The notes beneath the pieces are model-generated. The model had not been told where the DNA came from, did not search any database, and worked only from the letters and a program-made list of their open reading frames with translations. A stretch of DNA of 40,728 nt from Microvirga sp. Mcv34 (GTDB taxonomy: Bacteria; Pseudomonadota; Alphaproteobacteria; Rhizobiales; Beijerinckiaceae). Location of the stretch: NCBI RefSeq assembly GCF_024519725.1, contig NZ_JALJRK010000047.1, positions 1 to 40,728 of the forward strand, written 5' to 3'. Below are positions 9,156 to 15,789 of this stretch, piece after piece. The position numbers were made by a program, and so were the translations under genes. How positions within the stretch are numbered: the first letter of the stretch is position 1; every line of letters starts with the position of its first letter.

Positions 9156-10142
9156 ATGCGAAAAATAACCCAGACTCCTCCGGACAAGGCGCGGGATCTC
9201 TTCGAAAAGCTTCTCGCCACCTCCGACAGCGCCGTGAAATCCCGAGAGCGGCTGTTTGCCGACCTGCAGGAAGAGCTGCGACTCCTGGCAACCCTGCAGG
9301 AACAGCACCTCCTGCCCGTCCTGCGCCGGCACGGAATGTCCGATCTGGTCAGGCAGGCCCTCGCCGACAACGAGGAAACCAACACGCTCCTGACGGACCT
9401 GGAGCGGATGCCGAAGAACACCGCAGAGTTTCTCTCCAAGGTCGCCGAACTGAGACGTGTCTTTCAGCAGCATATCCGAGATGACAGGAAGGAGCTTCTC
9501 CCGGCCGTGCTCAAGGTCCTGAGCGACGATGAGGCGGAAGCGGTTGCCGAGAAGGTGGAGGATGAAATGGCAGCGATCGACGAGACGAAACGGTTCGAGG
9601 CGCGCCGCGCGCGCGACCAGGTGGAAACGGTCCAGCGCATGACCGATGACCTTGCCGAAACCGTGAAGACCGGAACGGAGAACGCCCAGAGCATCGCCCA
9701 GGCCATGCAGATGGCCATCCAGACCAGCTTCGGCCTGTTTTCCGAACTGGCGCGCCGCTCCACGGGCCAGGCGATGCAGATGGCCGCTCGCCCCAATGGC
9801 GAGGCGCGTGCAGTGGGCGAGCAGAGTGTGGGGAACTTCAGGGCCATCGCACAATCCAACAGCCACCTGACCAGGGGTTTTCAGGACGTGTCGAGGGAAT
9901 GGTTCGAGCTCAGCCACAAGCGCCTGCAGACGAATCTCGAGGGGCTGAACGCTCTCGCCCGCTGCCGCACCATGAACGACTTCGTGGCCGTTCACGGCTC
10001 CCTGATCCGGGACAACCTGGAGCAGACGATCGACAACAGCCGCCGCATGGCCGAACTCATGATGCAACTGGCAGACGAGACGACCCGCACGGCAACCGCC
10101 GAGGTGAAGGACTTCGCTGAGCGCGCCAACCGGGCGGCCTAG
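9156..10142 (+). CDS. Hemerythrin-like/phasin fusion protein, probable PHA granule-associated
   Basis: A 328-residue, almost wholly helical protein. Residues ~8-125 have the spacing of a hemerythrin HHE four-helix bundle, including the family-like phrases LRRHGMSDLVRQALAD and FQQHIRDDRKELLPAVLKVL. Most diiron histidines are missing: the usual HEE of helix 3 is DNEE, and helices 1 and 2 lack their His. Residues ~235-320 (DVSREWFELSHKRLQTNLEG, then DFVAVHGSLIRDNLEQ) match phasin proteins, which coat polyhydroxyalkanoate granules. The middle (~150-235) is a Gln/Ala/Met-rich linker. The two PHA synthases in this window (12140, 30785) support a granule role. The start is the ATG at 9156 with only a weak upstream site. 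Phasin part fairly sure; hemerythrin part structural only. Confidence 0.82.
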   Translation: MRKITQTPPDKARDLFEKLLATSDSAVKSRERLFADLQEELRLLATLQEQHLLPVLRRHGMSDLVRQALADNEETNTLLTDLERMPKNTAEFLSKVAELRRVFQQHIRDDRKELLPAVLKVLSDDEAEAVAEKVEDEMAAIDETKRFEARRARDQVETVQRMTDDLAETVKTGTENAQSIAQAMQMAIQTSFGLFSELARRSTGQAMQMAARPNGEARAVGEQSVGNFRAIAQSNSHLTRGFQDVSREWFELSHKRLQTNLEGLNALARCRTMNDFVAVHGSLIRDNLEQTIDNSRRMAELMMQLADETTRTATAEVKDFAERANRAA

Positions 10143-10158
10143 CGCGTCCGCAAGATCA

Positions 10159-10189
10159 CGCCCCGGCCGATGGTCGGGGCGTTTCGTTT
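10159..10189 (+). terminator. Intrinsic terminator after the hemerythrin-phasin gene
   Basis: A stem of ten pairs (CGCCCCGGCC with GGTCGGGGCG, one G-T wobble) and a three-base GAT loop, followed by TTTCGTTT, 17 bases after the stop codon. Confidence 0.85.
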
Positions 10190-10199
10190 ACCGGGTCCG

Positions 10200-10394
10200 T
10201 CAGTGTTTCACGGATCGGTTCAGGGCGTTCGTCCAACGGTGCGGCCAGAAAGCCAGGACGGCCACGGTGAAGGTGAGGAGAAGCAGGGCCACCATGACCT
10301 GCGCCACGCCGAAGATCGGCGCATCCTTGGCGACGAACCACCCGGTCACGACACCGGCCGCAATCATCAAGAACCGAACGACCCATCCGATCAT
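10200..10394 (-). CDS. Small membrane protein, two transmembrane segments, 64 aa
   Basis: The start ATG at 10394 has GGAAG about six bases upstream. Residues ~3-22 (VVRFLMIAAGVVTGWFVA region) and ~32-52 (VAQVMVALLLLTFTVAVLAF) form two hydrophobic helices joined by a short loop, with a basic C-terminal tail (PHRW...RSVKH). Length and layout fit a small inner-membrane hairpin protein. The gene converges on the hemerythrin-phasin gene and is read from the same spacer that carries the FNR/FixK-type box at 10487. No family recognised. Confidence 0.72.
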   Translation of the reverse strand: MIGWVVRFLMIAAGVVTGWFVAKDAPIFGVAQVMVALLLLTFTVAVLAFWPHRWTNALNRSVKH

Positions 10395-10486
10395 GAACGC
10401 TTCCAAGGCTACGCGCGGGGATCATCATCCGACACGGCTCGGCCGAAAATCAGGCAACCACACTGGCAGAAACTTCTTCGGAAGAT

Positions 10487-10500
10487 TTGATCGGAATCAA
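10487..10500. promoter_or_regulatory. FNR/FixK-type box (TTGAT-N4-ATCAA), perfect arms
   Basis: TTGATCGGAATCAA is an exact match to the anaerobox consensus bound by Crp/FNR-family regulators (FNR, FixK). It lies in the divergent spacer between the membrane protein (start 10394) and the 91-aa gene (start 10645). On the plus strand a possible -10, TATATC (10529-10534), puts the box centre about 45-48 bases before the transcription start, near but not exactly at the usual -41.5. On the minus strand I see no good -10 at the expected place. The rightward gene is therefore the likelier target. Confidence 0.7.
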
Positions 10501-10644
10501 AGCTTGCGGCTATCGAGTCCTGCATGGTTATATCAAGATCGCGTTCCGCAACGTTATGCTGACGATACAGATCACCGCCATATTTTTAGTCCATGTTTGT
10601 CGCGTAAGGACACCAAGCTTAAGAGAATACCGTCGGAGGAAGCT

Positions 10645-10920
10645 ATGGACTCAGACGCCGAGCATTTCCAAAAGGTATCGCGCACCGAAAAATTCTACTC
10701 TCCCGACATTCTTCCTCAGCTCCAATCGGTGCTGGCCGATCTTGCAGACATCGACTTCGCTTACGAGAAAATCCTCGATTCCATCAGGCACAGCGAAGCT
10801 GATGAGGACCGCAAAAGCGAGATGATCGACCGGCTCTGGCGGCTACATCGGGAGCGGCGAGCCCCCTATGTCCAGGAACTCACGGTTCTGCGCTCCCGGA
10901 TCGAGAAGACATTCGCCTGA
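10645..10920 (+). CDS. Hypothetical protein, 91 aa
   Basis: The start ATG at 10645 has a strong GGAGGA at 10635-10640. The protein is acidic-to-neutral, soluble and predicted helical, with heptad-like segments (LPQLQSVLADLADIDFAYEK and ERRAPYVQELTVLRSRIEK). No signal peptide, cysteine or known motif. The 5' region is long and AT-richer than its surroundings and carries the FNR/FixK-type box at 10487, so low-oxygen control is plausible. It converges on the cytochrome c gene across the palindromic repeats at 10966-11072. Function unknown. Confidence 0.7.
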   Translation: MDSDAEHFQKVSRTEKFYSPDILPQLQSVLADLADIDFAYEKILDSIRHSEADEDRKSEMIDRLWRLHRERRAPYVQELTVLRSRIEKTFA

Positions 10921-10965
10921 GAACCGCCCGACGACTGCTGTCTCCATGCTGCGCGGGTGTCACTA

Positions 10966-11072
10966 GCGCATCGGACGGAAAAGTGGACCCGGTTTTTCGG
11001 TCCATCCGATGCGCCAGCCAAGAGAAGGAGCATCGGATGAATCCCAAAAGTGGAAGCCACTTTTGGGTCCGA
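10966..11072. repeat. Tandem pair of intergenic palindromes (GCATCGGA type)
   Basis: Two related inverted repeats in a row. The first (10966-11013) pairs GCGCATCGGAC with its complement at the right end around an AAAA...TTTT core. The second (11030-11072) contains a perfect 11-bp stem, CCCAAAAGTGG with CCACTTTTGGG (11043-11067), with a 3-base AAG loop. Both share the GCATCGGA edge. Elements of this look are scattered between genes in Rhizobiales genomes. Here they lie between convergent genes and may act as a two-way terminator. Confidence 0.8.
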
Positions 11073-11076
11073 GGCT

Positions 11077-11394
11077 CTAGCCCTGGATGGAATTCAGGTA
11101 GGCGATCAGATCGTTGATCTGAGCAGGATCGAGCTGGAACTGAGGCATGGAGGGATGCCCCGTCGTGATGCCCTCCGCGAAGGCCTCCGCCAGATCCTCG
11201 ATCTGATAGCGCGTATGCAGCGTCCGGAACGGCGGCGCCTCGGGAATGGGGCTCTCGCCGACCCGTCCGATCGCATGGCATTGCGAGCAGTTGGTCTGTG
11301 CGAAAGTCTGACCGCGCTGGATGCGCCCGGCCTGGGCCATGGCGCCCGTCGATCCAAGCACGATTCCGAGGCCGCAGATGACGAATATTCTCAT
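11077..11394 (-). CDS. Secreted class I c-type cytochrome, 105 aa
   Basis: Residues 1-20 form a signal peptide (cleavage after AMA). The mature protein has one heme-binding CSQCH motif at residues 36-40 and a likely distal ligand Met83 in GHPSMPQF, so it is a small monoheme periplasmic electron carrier. The C-terminal helix NDLIAYLNSI is typical of the class. The start ATG overlaps the stop of the preceding gene by four bases (ATGA), so the pair is an operon. A FNR/FixK-type box in front of that operon (11889) suggests use under low oxygen. The redox partner is not visible. Confidence 0.92.
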   Translation of the reverse strand: MRIFVICGLGIVLGSTGAMAQAGRIQRGQTFAQTNCSQCHAIGRVGESPIPEAPPFRTLHTRYQIEDLAEAFAEGITTGHPSMPQFQLDPAQINDLIAYLNSIQG

Positions 11395-11798
11395 AACCGG
11401 CGTCCTTCTGCTGGCGACGGCTCCGCATGCCGGACCGAAACGATCTCGAACGTATAGGGCTTCTCGTCCTCATCCTGGATGGTGACGTACTCGCCTTCGA
11501 CGAAGCGATGCTGGTTGAGGTGATAGCCGGCCTCTTCGTCGCCAGGGCGTCCCTGGTTGTAGTCGATCATCCAGGTCGCGCCACCGGACCCTCCCGGGCG
11601 GTGGATCAGAACCCCTTGGCGCTCGCCCTCGTCGCCCCAGAAGCGGCGGACGCGGCACAGGGACCGCTTGCGCGCCCATTCCTCCTGATCCAGGTGCCCG
11701 CTGGCGTCGAGCGGCGCAGTCAACTCGTAGCCGTAGCGCGGACTGCCCTCCGGAAACTGCTTGTTGCGGGCGAGGTGCAGGGTGATGTGGTACAGCAA
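11391..11798 (-). CDS. Conserved hypothetical protein, 135 aa, first gene of the cytochrome operon
   Basis: I chose the TTG start at 11798 (protein MLYHITLHLARNKQFPEGSP at its start) because GGGAGGGA lies just upstream and because the predicted -10 (11860-11865) puts the transcript start near 11853, downstream of the alternative ATG at 11861. The protein is soluble, with conserved-looking blocks GYELTAPLDASGHLDQ, CRVRRFWGDEGER, GVLIHRPGGSGGATWMIDY and EGEYVTIQDEDEKPYTFEIV. It resembles an uncharacterised family I have seen in Methylobacterium relatives (memory, not a search). The stop overlaps the cytochrome c start. Function unknown. Confidence 0.72.
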   Translation of the reverse strand: MLYHITLHLARNKQFPEGSPRYGYELTAPLDASGHLDQEEWARKRSLCRVRRFWGDEGERQGVLIHRPGGSGGATWMIDYNQGRPGDEEAGYHLNQHRFVEGEYVTIQDEDEKPYTFEIVSVRHAEPSPAEGRRL

Positions 11799-11888
11799 TT
11801 GTCCCTCCCGACGGCGAGCGCGCCTCTCATGGGCCTGCCTGTTGAGGCAAAGCTCAGGCAAAGACTAGGATTGAATCCTCCGGCTTCC

Positions 11889-11902
11889 TTGATTCACGTC
11901 AA
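11889..11902 (-). promoter_or_regulatory. FNR/FixK-type box upstream of the cytochrome c operon
   Basis: TTGATTCACGTCAA fits TTGAY-N4-RTCAA. On the minus strand a -10-like TAGTCT at 11860-11865 would start transcription near 11853, leaving the box centre about 42 bases upstream. This is the class II activation geometry of FNR-type regulators. No such -10 fits on the plus strand toward the PHA synthase at 12140. Confidence 0.65.
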
Positions 11903-12139
11903 ATTGAGGCATGAGCGGGACTGCAACGGGCTGTTCCGGCGATCTCGGGGAGCATCTGTTGGGTAACCCGAAAGATGGCTGTCATGGGGAGCCCTGGGCA
12001 ACGTAGGCTGAGTCCCATCCTCCGGCTTCGACGGTCAGATGAACGGACAATTGATCGACCGCAAGGAACGGGTCCGAGGAGCGGCCATGATGTGACGGTC
12101 GCCTAGCCCCCGTCGGGGCAAGTAGTCCCGGAGTTCGCA

Positions 12140-14008
12140 ATGCCGGCTCATACATCCTCCACGTCCAAAGATCGTCGAATCTCCACATCGCATCCATCCA
12201 TGCAGCCGGTGCGGGCATCCGCCGCCGCGAGTGCGCCGCTCCCCGCACCGCCTCCCTCGCCCGAGCCCTCGGACGATGCCGAACTTCATCAACTCCGGGA
12301 CGCGCTCGACCACACAGCCCATGCCGGACTTGCGCATCTGACCGCCGGCCTCTCACCCGCAGCCATCATCGACGCATTCATGGATTGGGGCGTCCATCTC
12401 GCGATCTCTCCGGGCAAGCAGGTCGAGCTTGCCACGAAAGCCGCGCGGAAATGGTCCCGGCTGACGCAGTTCGCCTCCCGATGCGCGATCAATGGCGGCA
12501 CCGCCGAGCCATGCATCCAACCGCTCCCTCAAGACCATCGGTTCGCCGAGAAGGAGTGGTCCCATTGGCCGTATAACCTGATCCAGCAAAGCTTTCTGCT
12601 GCAGCAGCAATGGTGGGACAACGCCACGACAGACGTGGACGGGGTGACCCGTCAGCATCAGGCGGTGGTCGAGTTCGCCATGCGCCAGGTCCTCGACATG
12701 GTGTCCCCGTCCAATTTCATCGCGACGAACCCGGTGGTTCAGCGGCGCATTCTCCAGACGGGCGGACAGAACCTCCTCCAGGGCCTGCGCAACTTCGTCG
12801 ACGACTGGGAGAGGATCATCCGCTCCAAGCCTCCGGCCGGCACCGAATCCTTCCGGCCCGGCCGCAGGGTGGCGGTTACGCCCGGCGAGGTGATCTACCG
12901 CAACGCCCTCATCGAGCTGATCCAGTACAGCCCGACCACGGACAAGGTCCGGCCGGAACCGCTCCTTATCGTGCCGGCCTGGATCATGAAGTACTACATC
13001 CTCGACCTGTCGCCCGAAAATTCCCTGGTGCGCTACCTGACCGATCAGGGCTTCACGGTCTTCATCATCTCCTGGAAGAACCCGACCGCAGAGGATCGGG
13101 ATCTCGGTCTCGACGCTTATCGCAAGCTCGGGGTGATGGCGGCGCTCGATGCGGTCAATGCCGTCCTGCCCCATCGCAAGGTCCATGCGGTCGGCTATTG
13201 CCTCGGCGGCACGCTTCTGTCCATCGCGGCGGCCGCCATGGCGCGGGACGGCGACAGGCGCCTTGAAACCTTGTCGCTCCTGGCCGCCCAGGCCGATTTC
13301 CGTGAAGCCGGAGAACTGACGCTCTTCATCAACGAGAGCCAGCTCCACTTCCTCGAGGACCTGATGCGCAGCCAGGGCTACCTGGACACGAGGCAGATGT
13401 CCGGCGCGTTCCAGCTCCTGCGCTCGAACGACCTGATCTGGTCGCGGCTCATCCGTCACTACCTCCTGGGCGAACGCACGCCGCTCAACGACATGATGTC
13501 CTGGAACGCCGACGCGACCCGCATGCCCTACCGCATGCATGCCGACTACCTGCGGCAGCTCTTCCTCAACAACGACCTGGCCGAAGGACGTTTCCTCGTC
13601 GACGAGCGCCCCATCGCGATCCGCGATATCCGCGTCCCAATCTTCGCGGTCGGCACCGAGCGCGATCACGTCGCGCCATGGCGCTCGGCGTTCAAAATCC
13701 ATCTCCTGTCCGACACGGACGTGACGTTCCTTCTCACGACCGGCGGCCACAATGCCGGCATCGTGGCGGATCCGAGCAGGACGGGAGGGAGGTTCCAGGT
13801 GCTGACGCGATCCGCTGCGGGGCATTACCTGGATCCCGACACCTGGACCAAGATCGCGCCTCGCTTCGAAGGGTCATGGTGGCCCGAATGGGTGCGTTGG
13901 CTCGCGTCCCGTTCCGGCGAGCCGACAGCTCCGCCGCCCATGGGAGCACCGGCGCAAGGGTATCCGGCTCTCTGCGAGGCGCCCGGCACCTATGTGCTCC
14001 AGGGCTGA
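12140..14008 (+). CDS. phaC: Poly(3-hydroxyalkanoate) synthase-like protein, first of two in the window
   Basis: This 622-residue enzyme would polymerise 3-hydroxyacyl-CoA at PHA granules. A disordered Pro/Ala/Ser-rich stretch (1-50) precedes the PhaC N-terminal domain (about 110-280, with HWPYNLIQQSFLLQQQWW) and the alpha/beta-hydrolase domain. The lipase-like box is GYCLGG with Cys354; the acid is Asp509 (ERDHVAPW) and the histidine His537 (GGHNAG), so the triad is intact. It differs clearly from the second synthase (30785), which has the class I FLKQAYL signature here replaced by LIQQSFL. CGGAG sits seven bases before the ATG. No PhaE/PhaR partner is nearby. Active polymerase or granule-bound paralogue are both possible. 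Confidence 0.88.
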   Translation: MPAHTSSTSKDRRISTSHPSMQPVRASAAASAPLPAPPPSPEPSDDAELHQLRDALDHTAHAGLAHLTAGLSPAAIIDAFMDWGVHLAISPGKQVELATKAARKWSRLTQFASRCAINGGTAEPCIQPLPQDHRFAEKEWSHWPYNLIQQSFLLQQQWWDNATTDVDGVTRQHQAVVEFAMRQVLDMVSPSNFIATNPVVQRRILQTGGQNLLQGLRNFVDDWERIIRSKPPAGTESFRPGRRVAVTPGEVIYRNALIELIQYSPTTDKVRPEPLLIVPAWIMKYYILDLSPENSLVRYLTDQGFTVFIISWKNPTAEDRDLGLDAYRKLGVMAALDAVNAVLPHRKVHAVGYCLGGTLLSIAAAAMARDGDRRLETLSLLAAQADFREAGELTLFINESQLHFLEDLMRSQGYLDTRQMSGAFQLLRSNDLIWSRLIRHYLLGERTPLNDMMSWNADATRMPYRMHADYLRQLFLNNDLAEGRFLVDERPIAIRDIRVPIFAVGTERDHVAPWRSAFKIHLLSDTDVTFLLTTGGHNAGIVADPSRTGGRFQVLTRSAAGHYLDPDTWTKIAPRFEGSWWPEWVRWLASRSGEPTAPPPMGAPAQGYPALCEAPGTYVLQG

Positions 14009-14069
14009 TGCAACGGGGACCGTCAGAAGGAAGTTGCGTCTTCGGGCGCCTTCTGGGCGGATAAGGGAA

Positions 14070-14146
14070 TGGCGACTCCGGTAGGGCTCGAACCTACGAC
14101 CTGCCGCTTAGAAGGCGGCTGCTCTATCCAGCTGAGCTACGGAGCC
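14070..14146 (-). tRNA. tRNA-Arg (anticodon TCT), CCA encoded
   Basis: On the minus strand the acceptor GGCTCCG pairs with CGGAGTC, the D-arm is GCTC...GAGC, the anticodon stem is GCCGC/GCGGC around loop CTTCTAA (anticodon TCT), and the T-loop is TTCGAGC. The sequence ends in an encoded CCA. It starts only 21 bases after the stop codon of the NDUFS4-like gene and may be cut from the same transcript. Confidence 0.97.
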
Positions 14147-14167
14147 ATCGGACCGGCCGCCCTGTCC

Positions 14168-14473
14168 TTAGTGGGTCCAGGGCCCGACGCGGTTGAATTT
14201 GAAATTGTCGGAATAGGACATCGTCCGCCGCTTGACCTCGTGCGGCTCCTCGACCCGGTAGGCGATGCCCTCGCGCTCGGCATAGGCCATGGCCTCCTCC
14301 TTGGTGTCGAACCAGAGGCGGAGCTGCTGGCGGGTATCGCCCGAGCTCGTCCAGCCCATCAGGGGCTCGATCTCGCGAGGCTTGTCCTGCTCGAAAACGA
14401 GAAGCCACTGCTTGGTCCGGGCCATGCCGGACTGCGTTGCGGACTTGGCGGGCTTATAGATCCGTGCAGGCAT
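14168..14473 (-). CDS. NDUFS4-like accessory subunit of respiratory complex I
   Basis: The 101-residue protein MPARIYKPAKSATQSG... matches the ETC complex I subunit conserved region (NDUFS4/18-kDa). Hallmarks are the RIYKPAKSATQSG opening, WLLVFEQ, a Trp-Thr-Ser-Ser-Gly-Asp patch before the LWFDTKEEAMAYAEREG segment, and the C-terminal YSDNFKFNRVGPWTH. In alphaproteobacteria and mitochondria it is an accessory subunit of NADH:ubiquinone oxidoreductase, bound to the peripheral arm. The start ATG at 14473 is where the family begins. It sits between tRNA-Pro (38 bases upstream) and tRNA-Arg, all on the minus strand, far from any nuo operon in this window. Confidence 0.93.
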   Translation of the reverse strand: MPARIYKPAKSATQSGMARTKQWLLVFEQDKPREIEPLMGWTSSGDTRQQLRLWFDTKEEAMAYAEREGIAYRVEEPHEVKRRTMSYSDNFKFNRVGPWTH

Positions 14474-14510
14474 TGGTTTTGGACTCTCTCCAAGACTCAT
14501 CCGGTGAAGA

Positions 14511-14587
14511 TGGTCGGGGCGGCAGGATTTGAACCCGCGACCCTCTGCTCCCAAAGCAGATGCGCTACCAGACTGCGCTACACCCCG
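14511..14587 (-). tRNA. tRNA-Pro (anticodon TGG), CCA encoded
   Basis: Acceptor CGGGGTG pairs with CGCCCCG (G-T wobble allowed). The anticodon stem TCTGC/GCAGA encloses loop TTTGGGA with anticodon TGG and G37, as usual for proline tRNAs. The T-loop is TTCAAAT, and CCA is encoded at 14511-14513. Confidence 0.97.
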
Positions 14588-14607
14588 TAATCCTCAACAG
14601 CTTGGTT

Positions 14608-14636
14608 TCTCTATCGATTTGAGAACCGATACGCAA
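14608..14636 (-). promoter_or_regulatory. sigma70-type promoter of tRNA-Pro
   Basis: On the minus strand TTGCGT (14631-14636) and TAGAGA (14608-14613) are separated by 17 bases, placing the start near 14601, 14 bases before the tRNA. A second motif, GGAAC-N16-GGTT (14624-14648), overlaps the -35 and resembles an EcfG general-stress promoter; it may be chance. Confidence 0.6.
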
Positions 14637-14836
14637 GGGCGAGGTTCCTCTCTCGGAGAACAAAGGAAATGCCTGTTCCTTGGGCCGGTCCCCAGGGAGC
14701 CCAATCCCATCCCAAATGCCATACTCTTCCGAGGTGTCCCGTACCTCGCATGATCGGCGGCCGGGTTCTTCCCTCTGGCAGCGCCGGAAGCATAATCCGA
14801 ATCCCGGTCCAGGTTTGCCCCTACGGATCGTACCTG

Positions 14837-14866
14837 AGCGCCACCATCCGGAGGCGCTTCTTTTTT
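14837..14866 (+). terminator. Orphan intrinsic terminator on the plus strand
   Basis: AGCGCC pairs with GGCGCT, extended inward by CC/GG across an A-A mismatch, then TTCTTTTTT. No plus-strand gene ends within 800 bases upstream, so it is not explained by an annotated gene. Confidence 0.75.
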
Positions 14867-14974
14867 GGCGCGAGCCATTCCCTCCGCTACGGAACTCAGC
14901 GGATAACCCAAGACCATCTTCACACCAGCTTCCTCCTTTAGAAAGATCATTCTCTCGAAGGCAGGATCGCAAGC

Positions 14975-15235
14975 ATGAGCCATTGGATTCCGGAGCGTCG
15001 GTCAAGTCAGCGCTATCCCGCCTTCCTGGAGGGCTGGATCGCAATTGGGACGGCCGGCGAACCGATCGAATGTACGGTTTGGGACCTGTCGGAAGCCGGC
15101 GTCCGGCTCGTGGTGCCCCCGCCTGCGGACGTTCCCCTGGAATTCGAGCTCCAGATCCCCTCCGAAGACGCGAAGGCGAATGTCCGGCTCATCTGGACGA
15201 CCGGGATACACTACGGGGCCAAGTTCATGGATTGA
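14975..15235 (+). CDS. PilZ-domain protein, 86 aa
   Basis: A single small PilZ domain, the usual cyclic di-GMP receptor. The first motif, RRSSQR (residues 8-13), gives the RxxxR element, and DLSEAGVRL (about 39-47) gives the D/NxSxxG element, so ligand binding is plausible. GAKFMD closes the fold. There is no other domain, so it would act as a free adaptor. The ATG at 14975 has AGGA eight to eleven bases upstream. It stands alone, converging on the DUF192 gene. Its target is unknown. Confidence 0.88.
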   Translation: MSHWIPERRSSQRYPAFLEGWIAIGTAGEPIECTVWDLSEAGVRLVVPPPADVPLEFELQIPSEDAKANVRLIWTTGIHYGAKFMD

Positions 15236-15321
15236 CGCGCCCCCACGGGCGTACCGGTCAGATGGGCTGGCTGTCGAGAGAGCGGAACGACCCGCCGGAG
15301 ACAAGACGTGTCCGAATCCGT

Positions 15322-15789
15322 CTAGCGCTTGAACAGCGGGTGTTCCACCCGGTCACCCGGCTTGATTCCGAGCTTGGCCGCCGTGCCGGCATTGAGTTCG
15401 AGCACGGACAGCACCGGCTCTCCCGAGGAAATGGTCCGCGTCGAGAGCGGCTCGGTATTGGCGGCGATTCGGGCGATCGTGCCGTCGGCACGGATGAACA
15501 GCATGTCGAGAGGCAGATAGGTATTCTGCATCCACATGGAGACGGGCTCGACTCGGCCGAAATCGAACAGCATACCCTGGTCGGCCGGCATGGACCGGCG
15601 GAACATCAGCCCCTGGGCCCGGTCCGCATCGTTGCGGGCGACCTCGACCTTGAAGGACTGCCGCTGCCCCGCTTTGGTCGCGATGGATAGGTTCTCGAAC
15701 GCCTGCGCGTAGGCCGCGCCGGCGATGAGGACGAGAAGGCCGAAGGCCGATAACGCCGGCCGGATACGCGACAGCACGGGCAAGCTCAT
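15322..15789 (-). CDS. DUF192 family exported protein
   Basis: A 155-residue protein with a signal peptide (about residues 1-28, ending AAYAQA) and a DUF192 domain: FKVEVARNDADRAQGLMFRRSM, then MLFDFGRVEPVSMWMQNTYLPLD and the tail LNAGTAAKLGIKPGDRVEHP. The family is widespread, periplasmic in many Gram-negatives, and of unknown biochemical function. The ATG at 15787-15789 shares one base with the TGA stop of the cold-shock gene (TGATG), so translation of the two is coupled. Confidence 0.93.
   Translation of the reverse strand: MSLPVLSRIRPALSAFGLLVLIAGAAYAQAFENLSIATKAGQRQSFKVEVARNDADRAQGLMFRRSMPADQGMLFDFGRVEPVSMWMQNTYLPLDMLFIRADGTIARIAANTEPLSTRTISSGEPVLSVLELNAGTAAKLGIKPGDRVEHPLFKR

Larger units (their letters stand above)
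14588..14974. other. Gene-poor spacer between tRNA-Pro and the PilZ gene
   Basis: About 390 bases with no convincing protein gene. A minus-strand frame (14594-14983) is open but has poor start sites and matches nothing I know. The spacer holds the tRNA-Pro promoter at its left end and, on the plus strand, a run of hairpins ending in an intrinsic terminator at 14837-14866. Hairpins include TTGGGC with GCCCAA (about 14686-14703) and CGAGGT with ACCTCG (about 14731-14749). A non-coding plus-strand transcript is the simplest reading. Confidence 0.45.

Noticed and set aside
14624..14648. GGAAC-N16-GGTT as an EcfG promoter for tRNA-Pro
   Set aside because: It overlaps a good sigma70 promoter with correct distance to the tRNA; a chance match is likelier, so I mention it only as a note.
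14594..14983. A 129-codon minus-strand frame in the spacer after tRNA-Pro
   Set aside because: Starts are weak, the translation matches no family I know and it overlaps the tRNA-Pro promoter and a plus-strand terminator; coding is possible but not supported.
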